Positions 1 through 4,890 of a DNA stretch of 7,612 bases are shown here, one piece after another; positions within the stretch are counted from its first letter, which is position 1; every line of letters starts with the position of its first letter. The stretch comes from a bacterium HR32 (GTDB taxonomy: Bacteria > Sysuimicrobiota > Sysuimicrobiia > Sysuimicrobiales > Sysuimicrobiaceae), in contig BEII01000067.1 in NCBI GenBank assembly GCA_002898935.1, positions 1 through 7,612 on the forward strand, read 5' to 3'. The notes below the pieces were generated by a model. That model worked only from the letters and a program-made list of their open reading frames with translations. It was not told the origin of the DNA and did no database searches. Both the position numbers and the translations under genes were made by a program.

Positions 1-1023
1 CAGGTACGGGTTGCACGAGGGGTCCGGCATCCGCAACTCCACCCGCGTGCCCTGCCCCCGGGCGGCGGGGATCCGGACGAGGGGCGATCGGTTCCGCTCC
101 GCCCACGCGATGTACACGGGTGCCTCGTAGCCCGGCACCAGGCGCTTGTACGAGTTCACCAAGGGGTTCGTCACCAGCGCCATCCCCCGGGCGTGCTCCA
201 GCAGGCCCGCGGTGTAGTGCAGGCAGGTGGCGCTCAGGCCGTACGGCCCCGCGGGGTCGTCGAAGGCGTTGCGGCGGTCGCGAAATAGCGACTGGTGGGT
301 GTGCATGCCCGACCCGTTGATGCCCGCCACGGGCTTGGGCATGAAGGTGGCGTGCAGGCCGTGGTGCCGGGCGATGGTGCGGACCACGAACCGGAAGGTA
401 ACCACGTTGTCCGCGGTCCGCAGCACCTCCGCGTACTTGAAGTCGATCTCGTGCTGGCCGTGTGCCACCTCATGGTGGCCGGCCTCCACCTCGAACCCCA
501 TGGCGCTCAGCGCGGTGATCATGTCCGCCCGCGCTTCTTCGCCTCGGTCGATGGGCGCCAGGTCGAAGTAGCCCGCCCGGTCGTGGGTGGTGAGGAGCGG
601 CTGCCCGTCCGCGTCCGTAGGGAACAGGAAGAACTCGCACTCGGGGCCCGCCATCATGGTGTACCCGTGCCGGGCGGCCCGCTCCATGACCCGCTTGAGG
701 ACGTACCGGGGGTCCCCGGGGAAGGGTTCGCCGTCCGCGGTGTACACGTCGCAAATGAGCCGCGCGGTCACCGCCTGGGCGTCCTTCCACGGGAAGAGGG
801 CGAACGTCGCGGGGTCGGGGACCAGGTACATGTCCGACTCCTCGATCCGCACGAAGCCCTCGATGGACGAGCCGTCGAACATGATCTCCCCGTCCAGGGC
901 CTTCTCCAGCATGTCCACCGGGATCTCCACGTTCTTCAGGATCCCGAAGATGTCCGTGAACTGCAGGCGGACGAAGCGCACGCCGAGCGCCTCCGCCTTC
1001 TCCAGCACCGTGCGTTTGTCCAT
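1..1023 (-). CDS. glnA: Type I glutamine synthetase (GSI-alpha type), 3' end cut by window edge
   Basis: Glutamine synthetase makes L-glutamine from glutamate, ammonium and ATP in the cytoplasm and is the main entry point for ammonium. The visible part is 341 residues (start ATG at 1023-1021); family members are about 440-445, so roughly 100 C-terminal residues lie outside. Landmarks are present in order: DGSSIEGF (50-57), the metal-binding GPECEFF (126-132; E128, E130), HHEVAHGQHEID (183-194; E185, E192), NGSGMHTH (236-243; H241), NSYKRLVPGYEAP (290-302; R294 and flap E300), R312/R317, and VELRMPDPSCNPYL (328-341; E329, R331). R59 in the segment FVRIEESD matches the Arg used for glutamine feedback inhibition in Bacillus-type enzymes (family knowledge), which suggests GSI-alpha rather than the adenylylated beta form; the adenylylation-loop region is not visible. 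A ribosome site AGGAGG (1033-1028) lies 4 nt before the ATG. It is downstream of garR on the same strand, with a possible promoter of its own. Confidence 0.97.
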   Translation of the reverse strand, partial: MDKRTVLEKAEALGVRFVRLQFTDIFGILKNVEIPVDMLEKALDGEIMFDGSSIEGFVRIEESDMYLVPDPATFALFPWKDAQAVTARLICDVYTADGEPFPGDPRYVLKRVMERAARHGYTMMAGPECEFFLFPTDADGQPLLTTHDRAGYFDLAPIDRGEEARADMITALSAMGFEVEAGHHEVAHGQHEIDFKYAEVLRTADNVVTFRFVVRTIARHHGLHATFMPKPVAGINGSGMHTHQSLFRDRRNAFDDPAGPYGLSATCLHYTAGLLEHARGMALVTNPLVNSYKRLVPGYEAPVYIAWAERNRSPLVRIPAARGQGTRVELRMPDPSCNPYL

Positions 1024-1027
1024 GGGG

Positions 1028-1033
1028 CCTCCT
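1028..1033 (-). promoter_or_regulatory. glnA ribosome binding site
   Basis: On the minus strand AGGAGG is followed by four C residues and then the ATG. This near-consensus Shine-Dalgarno fixes the glnA start at 1023. Confidence 0.85.
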
Positions 1034-1054
1034 CGCCTGGGCAACTCGGCACGT

Positions 1055-1083
1055 ACTCTACCACGGGCCGGGGCGGGTCACAA
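1055..1083 (-). promoter_or_regulatory. Candidate sigma70-type promoter for glnA
   Basis: On the minus strand TTGTGA (1083-1078; 4/6 match to TTGACA) is separated by exactly 17 nt from TAGAGT (1060-1055; 4/6 match to TATAAT). This places transcription start near 1048, about 25 nt before the glnA start codon. The -35 hexamer overlaps the garR TGA stop, so glnA could be transcribed both from its own promoter and by read-through. The match is modest, but the spacing is ideal and an AT-containing hexamer stands out in this GC-rich sequence. No transcription evidence is available. Confidence 0.4.
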
Positions 1084-1968
1084 CGCGGGCCCGCCCGAGG
1101 CACGCGACAGGTCGGCCACCAGCCGTACCAGGGCGGAGTGATCGCGCTCTCCCTGGCCGCGGGCCACCAGCGCGCCCAGCAGCTCGTGGGCCAGGGCGGT
1201 GGCCAGCAACACCGCGCCCGCCTGCCGCCCGGTCTCCAGGGCGATGCGCAGGTCCTTGTGGTGCAGCCGTGCGCGGAAGCCGGGCTCGTGATTCCCCTCG
1301 AGCATCCGCTGGCCGTGGACCTCCAGCACCCGGCTCGCCGCGAACCCGCCGAGCAGGGCCTGCCGGACCTTGGCGGGGTCCACGCCGCTGCGCTGCGCGA
1401 GCACCAGGGCTTCGGACACCGCCAGGATCCCCAGCGCCACCACCAGCTGGTTACAGGCCTTGCACACCTGGCCGGCCCCGGTGGGGCCTACGTGCACGAT
1501 GTTCTTGCCCAGCACGCGGAACAGCGGCTGCACCCGTTCCACGGTCTCCGCGTCCCCGCCCACCATGATGGAGAGGGTGCCCTCCTCCGCGCCCCGCTGC
1601 CCGCCGCTCACCGGCGCGTCCAGCATCCGCACCCCGCGCTCCTGCAGCCGAGCGGCCATGGCGCGGGTGGCCACGGGCGAGATGGTGCTCATGTCCACCA
1701 GCACCGCACCCGGCCGGAACCCCTCCGCGAGCCCGTCAGGGCCGAACGTGACCCGTTCCACGTCCGGCGTGTCGGGCAGCATGGTGATCACCACGTCCGA
1801 CTGCTCCGCGACACCCCGGGCAGACCCTCCGTCCACCGCGCCCTCGGCCACGAGCTGATCCACGGCTGGCCGGCTCCGGTTGTGCACCACCAGGGGGTAG
1901 CCCGCCCGCAGCAGGTTGCGGGCCATAGGTTTGCCCATGATGCCGAGTCCCACGAACCCTACGCGCAC
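1078..1968 (-). CDS. garR: 2-hydroxy-3-oxopropionate (tartronate semialdehyde) reductase / beta-hydroxyacid dehydrogenase
   Basis: This 296-residue protein is of the 3-hydroxyisobutyrate dehydrogenase family and probably reduces tartronate semialdehyde to D-glycerate with NAD(P)H. The N-terminal Rossmann nucleotide site is GFVGLGIMGKPMARNL (4-19). TMLPDTPDVERV (62-73) is the usual GarR-type loop. The substrate motif DAPVSGG is at 117-123. The catalytic Lys lies in GAGQVCKACNQ (164-174; K170, N173), and the helical C-terminal domain carries HKDL (237-240; K238, D239). Length is normal (about 290-300). The start is GTG at 1968-1966 with GGGAGGG 6 nt upstream, and GarR homologues begin at the same point. 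It lies 16 nt after hyi, whose product can supply its substrate, which favours tartronate semialdehyde over 3-hydroxyisobutyrate or other beta-hydroxyacids. Specificity within this family is hard to fix from sequence alone; no glyoxylate carboligase (gcl) gene is visible. Confidence 0.9.
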   Translation of the reverse strand: MRVGFVGLGIMGKPMARNLLRAGYPLVVHNRSRPAVDQLVAEGAVDGGSARGVAEQSDVVITMLPDTPDVERVTFGPDGLAEGFRPGAVLVDMSTISPVATRAMAARLQERGVRMLDAPVSGGQRGAEEGTLSIMVGGDAETVERVQPLFRVLGKNIVHVGPTGAGQVCKACNQLVVALGILAVSEALVLAQRSGVDPAKVRQALLGGFAASRVLEVHGQRMLEGNHEPGFRARLHHKDLRIALETGRQAGAVLLATALAHELLGALVARGQGERDHSALVRLVADLSRASGGPAL

Positions 1969-1974
1969 CCGTGA

Positions 1975-1981
1975 CCCTCCC
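1975..1981 (-). promoter_or_regulatory. garR ribosome binding site
   Basis: GGGAGGG on the minus strand lies 6 nt before the GTG start of garR, within the 16-nt hyi-garR gap. It supports the GTG as the true start. Confidence 0.75.
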
Positions 1982-1984
1982 TTC

Positions 1985-2770
1985 TCAGTCCCTCGCGAAC
2001 CCCATGCGCTCGATCCATGAAAGTCCCTGCTCCGTCCCCGCCAGGGGTCGGTACTCCAGCCCCACGAACCCCTCGTAGCCCATGCGGTCCAGCTCCCGCA
2101 GCACGTACGGGTAGTGAATCTCCCCGGTGCCGGGCTCGTGGCGGTCCGGTGCGTCCGCGATCTGCACGTGGCCCAGCCGGGGGAGCAGCCGGCGCAAGGT
2201 GGGGACCAGGTTCCCTTCCGCGCGCTGCATGTGGTAAATGTCGCACTGCACTTGGACGTTCGGCTCGCCCACGGCCCCCACCAGCCGCTCCGCCTGCGCG
2301 GTGGTGTTGAGGAGGAAGCCGGGCACGTCGTACGCGTTCACCGGCTCCACCAGCAGGGTGAGGCCTGCGGCGGCCAGGGCTCGGGCCGCAAACCGGAGGT
2401 TGTCCACAAGACACGCCCACTGCTCCTCCTGCGGCACCTCCTCCCTCCGCCGGCCCGCGAGGGCGTTGAGGCGAGGACACCCCCAGCGGCGGGCCCGCTC
2501 CACGGCTTCCCGCACGCCCTCGCGGAACTCCGAGCGCCGGGCGGGGTCTGCGGCGATGCCGCGCTCCCCGCGGGCCCAGTCCCCGGCGGGCAGGTTGAAG
2601 AGGACCAACTGCAGCCCCGTCTCCCGCAGGGCGCGGGCGACTTCGTCCGGAGCCGCTTCCGGGAGCTGGAACTCGACCCTCGAGAAGCCACAGCGCGCCG
2701 CAGCCTCGAACCGGTGGAGGAACGGGCGGTCGCTGAACAACATGCTCAGGTTGGGGCTGAACTTCGGCAC
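1985..2770 (-). CDS. hyi: Hydroxypyruvate isomerase (Hyi/OtnI family, TIM-barrel)
   Basis: Hydroxypyruvate isomerase interconverts hydroxypyruvate and tartronate semialdehyde in glyoxylate/glycerate metabolism. The 261-residue protein is a xylose-isomerase-like TIM barrel of normal family length (about 258-262). The N-terminal block PKFSPNLSMLF (2-12) and LFNLPAGDWARGERGIA (57-73) are hallmark Hyi segments. Expected metal ligands are E142 in VEPVN, D177 in CDIYH, Q203 in HVQIADAP and E239 in GLEY. A GTG six bases further upstream (2776) is in frame but sits inside the Shine-Dalgarno; GTG at 2770-2768 has AGGAGG exactly 5 nt upstream and matches the family N terminus, so it is preferred. The gene follows the receiver-like gene with a 9-nt gap and precedes garR by 16 nt. 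A 2-oxo-tetronate isomerase (OtnI) role is the main alternative; the adjacent GarR-type reductase suits either pathway, but no otn kinase or aldolase is present here. Confidence 0.92.
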   Translation of the reverse strand: MPKFSPNLSMLFSDRPFLHRFEAAARCGFSRVEFQLPEAAPDEVARALRETGLQLVLFNLPAGDWARGERGIAADPARRSEFREGVREAVERARRWGCPRLNALAGRRREEVPQEEQWACLVDNLRFAARALAAAGLTLLVEPVNAYDVPGFLLNTTAQAERLVGAVGEPNVQVQCDIYHMQRAEGNLVPTLRRLLPRLGHVQIADAPDRHEPGTGEIHYPYVLRELDRMGYEGFVGLEYRPLAGTEQGLSWIERMGFARD

Positions 2771-2775
2771 GGCCA

Positions 2776-2781
2776 CCTCCT
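2776..2781 (-). promoter_or_regulatory. hyi ribosome binding site, overlapping the upstream stop codon
   Basis: AGGAGG (2781-2776, minus strand) is 5 nt before the GTG at 2770. It overlaps the TAG stop (2782-2780) of the upstream receiver gene, so ribosomes finishing that gene stop on the hyi Shine-Dalgarno. This decides the hyi start and implies translational coupling. Confidence 0.85.
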
Positions 2782-3139
2782 ACGCCGGCCGGCCCGCAGG
2801 CGGCAGGAGTTCCCGCACTCGGTCCACCACCTGGCCCACGGTCACCGGCTTGGCCAGCACGTGACGGACACCGAGGCGCTGCGCCCGCACCCGGTCCACC
2901 GCACCCGCCACCGCCACCAGCGCCACTCCGGCGCCCAGCAGTTCCTGCACGTCCTCGTCGGACAGGTCCGCCAAGTCCACCACCGCCACCGCCGGCCGCC
3001 CTCCGGCCCGCAACAGGCCGCGGGCCGGACCGAGCGCGGGCAGCGCCACCACGCGGTAGCCGTCCTCCTGCAGCTGTGCCAGGGCGAAGGCCCGGAGCCG
3101 GGTGTCGGAGAGTACGAGCAGCACGTCCGCCGACACCAC
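2780..3139 (-). CDS. Small stand-alone receiver-like (CheY fold) protein with degenerate phosphorylation site
   Basis: This 119-residue protein has the alternating hydrophobic strand/helix pattern of a response-regulator receiver domain and nothing else: no DNA-binding or enzymatic output domain. Strand 1 is VLLVLSD (6-12), helix 1 follows, strand 3 is PAVAVVDL (49-56) with a candidate phospho-acceptor D55, strand 4 is VALVAVAG (72-79), and strand 5 ends in LAKP (95-98) with the conserved Lys K97 and cis-Pro P98. Normal receivers have an acidic pair after strand 1 and a Thr/Ser after strand 4. Here the first acidic position is Ser (S11, with D12 retained) and the Thr/Ser position is Ala/Gly, so normal phosphorylation control may be impaired. 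GTG at 3139 is taken as start because AAAGG lies 5 nt upstream; the adjacent GTG at 3136 is an alternative. It heads the hyi-garR operon and its stop overlaps the hyi ribosome site. The fold assignment rests on pattern only; the cellular role is unknown. Confidence 0.72.
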   Translation of the reverse strand: MVSADVLLVLSDTRLRAFALAQLQEDGYRVVALPALGPARGLLRAGGRPAVAVVDLADLSDEDVQELLGAGVALVAVAGAVDRVRAQRLGVRHVLAKPVTVGQVVDRVRELLPPAGRPA

Positions 3140-3233
3140 CGGTACCTTTCGCGGGCGCGTCAGGCCATCCCTGCGGGAGGAGTTGAACTTCCAACGGGGA
3201 ATCTCGGTACCTGCCGCTGCTCAGGAGGTGTCC
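3140..3233. promoter_or_regulatory. Divergent control region with GGTACC repeat and imperfect dyad
   Basis: This 94-bp gap separates the divergently transcribed receiver/hyi/garR operon and the aldo/keto reductase gene, so it should hold promoters for both. It contains two identical octamers CGGTACCT (3140-3147 and 3205-3212), each with the palindrome GGTACC, 65 bp apart. It also holds an imperfect dyad at 3179-3191 centred on 3185 (GTT-G-AAC core, with one internal mismatch). TTGAAC (3183-3188, plus strand) is a possible -35 (4/6), but no good -10 lies at the right distance. On the minus strand TTGGAA (3194-3189) is equally weak. Functional assignment is inference. Confidence 0.45.
3223..3230 (+). 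promoter_or_regulatory. Aldo/keto reductase ribosome binding site
   Basis: AGGAGGTG is a full Shine-Dalgarno match. The AGGAGG core ends 5 nt before the ATG at 3234. It selects this ATG over the longer in-frame opening that begins at 3102. Confidence 0.9.
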
Positions 3234-4178
3234 ATGAAGTACCGACGGCTGGGGCGTTCTGGGCTGGAAGTGTCCGTGGTGGGGATCGGGTGCAACAACT
3301 TCGGCCGCACCGTGGACGCGGAGGGTACTGAGCGCGTGGTGCGCGCGGCGCTGGACTGCGGGATCACCTTCTTCGACACCGCGGACAGCTACGGCCAGGG
3401 GCGCTCGGAGGAGTACCTGGGCCGGGCCCTGCGGGGCCGCCGGCACGAAGCGGTGATCGCTACCAAGGTGGGCTGGGAGCTCGGGCCGGGGCCCAACCAG
3501 CGCGGCGCCTCCCGGGCGCGGGTGCTCTCGGGCATCGAGACCAGCCTGCGCAAGCTGGGGACCGACTTCGTGGACCTCTACCAGGTCCACCGGTGGGACC
3601 CCAACACCCCGCTGGAGGAAACCCTGGAGGCGCTCGCGGACGTGGTGCGCCAAGGGAAAGCCCGCTACGTCGGGTGCTCCAACTTCGCCGCCTGGCAGCT
3701 CGTGTGGTCCCTGTGGATCGCGGACCGCCGCGGCTGGCCGGCGTTCGTCACGGTGCAGCCCGAGTACAGCCTGCTCAACCGTGCGGTGGAGCGGGAACTT
3801 CTGCCCGCGTGCCAGGCCTTCGGGGTCGGGGTGATCCCGTACTTCCCGCTGGCCGGCGGCCTGCTCACGGGCAAGTACCGGGAACAGGAGCCGCCACCGC
3901 CCGGCACGCGGTTCGCGCAGCTCCCGCACATGCGAGAGCGGTTCGCCACCCCGCGGAACTTCGAGGTGGTGCGCCGCCTGGAGGGGTGGGCAAGGGAGCG
4001 GGAGCGCACCCTGTCGGAGCTGGCCGTCGCCTGGCTGTTGGCCCGTCCCATGGTGTGCACGGTGATCGCGGGCGCCACCTCGCCTGAACAGGTTCAGGCC
4101 AACGCCCGGGCCGCAGAGTGGGAGCTCACCCCGGAGGAGGTGGAGGAGGTGGCGCGCCTGGCGCCGCTGGAGGGCTAG
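3234..4178 (+). CDS. Aldo/keto reductase (NADPH-dependent oxidoreductase)
   Basis: This 314-residue cytoplasmic (beta/alpha)8-barrel oxidoreductase would reduce an aldehyde or ketone with NAD(P)H. The catalytic tetrad is complete: D48 and Y53 in FFDTADSYG (46-54), K78 in IATKVG, and H119 in LYQVHRWDP. The N-terminal MKYRRLGRSGLEVSVVGIG is typical of bacterial AKRs, and FLDLYQ-like, GKARYVGCSNF and IPYFPLAGGLLTGKY segments follow. The cofactor-end motif VIAGATSPEQVQAN lies near the C terminus. Length is normal (about 310-335). The ATG at 3234 is supported by AGGAGGTG and by family alignment, although the frame is open back to 3102. It is the only plus-strand gene here, divergent from the receiver/hyi/garR operon and convergent with livF, whose last 53 bases overlap its 3' end. 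The final codons (EEVEEV) contain two tandem GAGGAGGTG repeats. The true substrate cannot be deduced; proximity to hyi/garR hints at small hydroxy-aldehydes, but that is guesswork. Confidence 0.95.
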   Translation: MKYRRLGRSGLEVSVVGIGCNNFGRTVDAEGTERVVRAALDCGITFFDTADSYGQGRSEEYLGRALRGRRHEAVIATKVGWELGPGPNQRGASRARVLSGIETSLRKLGTDFVDLYQVHRWDPNTPLEETLEALADVVRQGKARYVGCSNFAAWQLVWSLWIADRRGWPAFVTVQPEYSLLNRAVERELLPACQAFGVGVIPYFPLAGGLLTGKYREQEPPPPGTRFAQLPHMRERFATPRNFEVVRRLEGWARERERTLSELAVAWLLARPMVCTVIAGATSPEQVQANARAAEWELTPEEVEEVARLAPLEG

Positions 4179-4890
4179 CGGCCGCGCCCAGGTACGCGCG
4201 CTGTACCTCCGGGTGATGGAGGATCTCCTCCCCGCGGCCTTCGAACCGGACCCGGCCCTGCTCCAGGACGTACGCCCGGTCCGCGTTCCGCAGGGCGGTG
4301 CGGGCGTTCTGCTCCACCACAAAGAACGCGATGCCCTGCGCCCGGAGCTCGCGGACCATTCCGTACACCTGATCCACCACCGAGGGGGCGAGGCCCAGGG
4401 TCGGCTCGTCCAGCAGCACGAGCTTGGGAGAGAGGAGCAGCACCCGGGCCAGCTCCAGCATGCGGCGCTCCCCACCGCTCAGCACCCGCGCGGGGTGCCG
4501 TCGGCGCTCCCGCAGCACCGGGAACCGGTCCAGGACCCGCTCCACGTCTTCCCGGACCCGCCGGTCGCGCCGGACGTACGCACCCAGCAGGAGGTTGTCG
4601 TACACGCTCAGGTTGGGGAGCACGCTGTAGCCCTGCATCACGTAGCACACGCCCCGCCGGAGTACCTCCGGAGGCTCGAGCCCTCCGATGGGCTCCCCGG
4701 CCAGCACCACCTGTCCGCGGGTAGGCCGGAGGAAGCCGAAGACCGTCCGCAGCAGGGTGGACTTCCCCGCGCCGTTCGGTCCGATCATCACCACGACCTC
4801 GGCGGGCCCCACGGACACGTCCACACCGCGTAGCACCTCGCGGCGGTCGTACCCCGCGTGCAGATCCCGGACGTCCAGAAGCTCCGTCAT
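4126..4890 (-). CDS. livF: LivF-type branched-chain amino acid/amide ABC transporter ATPase with polyproline tail
   Basis: This is one of the two nucleotide-binding domains that power a LIV/HAAT-type importer on the inner face of the membrane. The 254-residue protein has Walker A GPNGAGKST (37-45), Q-loop Q86 in YVMQGYSV, signature LSGGERRML (137-145), Walker B LVLLDEP (157-163; D161, E162) and VVEQNA (191-196). Gln in place of the usual H-loop His is the normal LivF pattern. YLG (233-235) is where LivF proteins usually end; here about 19 more residues follow, ending in seven prolines (247-253) and Gly before TGA. That tail is encoded antisense to the last codons of the aldo/keto reductase, with 53 bp of coding overlap. 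ATG at 4890-4888 overlaps the livM-livG TGA as ATGA, so translation is probably coupled; a frame open further upstream is not used because LivF homologues start at MTELL-like sequence. The substrate is not defined by this subunit. Confidence 0.95.
   Translation of the reverse strand: MTELLDVRDLHAGYDRREVLRGVDVSVGPAEVVVMIGPNGAGKSTLLRTVFGFLRPTRGQVVLAGEPIGGLEPPEVLRRGVCYVMQGYSVLPNLSVYDNLLLGAYVRRDRRVREDVERVLDRFPVLRERRRHPARVLSGGERRMLELARVLLLSPKLVLLDEPTLGLAPSVVDQVYGMVRELRAQGIAFFVVEQNARTALRNADRAYVLEQGRVRFEGRGEEILHHPEVQRAYLGAAASPPAAPGAPPPPPPPG

Noticed and set aside
295..1974. Long plus-strand open frame (559 codons) opposite glnA and garR
   Set aside because: It is antisense to two confidently recognised genes, rich in His/Arg/Gly/Val with no domain motifs, and lacks a sensible ribosome site.
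2771..2776. GTG at 2776 as the hyi start
   Set aside because: It lies within the AGGAGGTG Shine-Dalgarno itself; GTG at 2770 has ideal spacing and the expected family N terminus.
3102..3233. N-terminal extension of the aldo/keto reductase from an ATG at 3102
   Set aside because: The extra 44 residues are Ser/Thr-rich and unlike the family, and overlap the divergent gene. A strong AGGAGGTG precedes the ATG at 3234, where the AKR N terminus begins.
4134..4152. Tandem GAGGAGGTG repeats as an internal ribosome binding site
   Set aside because: They code EEVEEV near the end of the reductase; no gene with family features starts downstream on the plus strand.
4126..4200. Bidirectional terminator between the convergent livF and reductase genes
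   Set aside because: The genes overlap, and I found no GC-rich hairpin followed by a T-run on either strand in this stretch.
1959..4475. Very long minus-strand open frame (838 codons) across garR, hyi, the receiver gene and the antisense of the reductase
   Set aside because: It is a GC-driven shadow: the translation is Pro/Gly/Arg/Ala-rich and low-complexity, while genuine family motifs lie in other frames over the same DNA.
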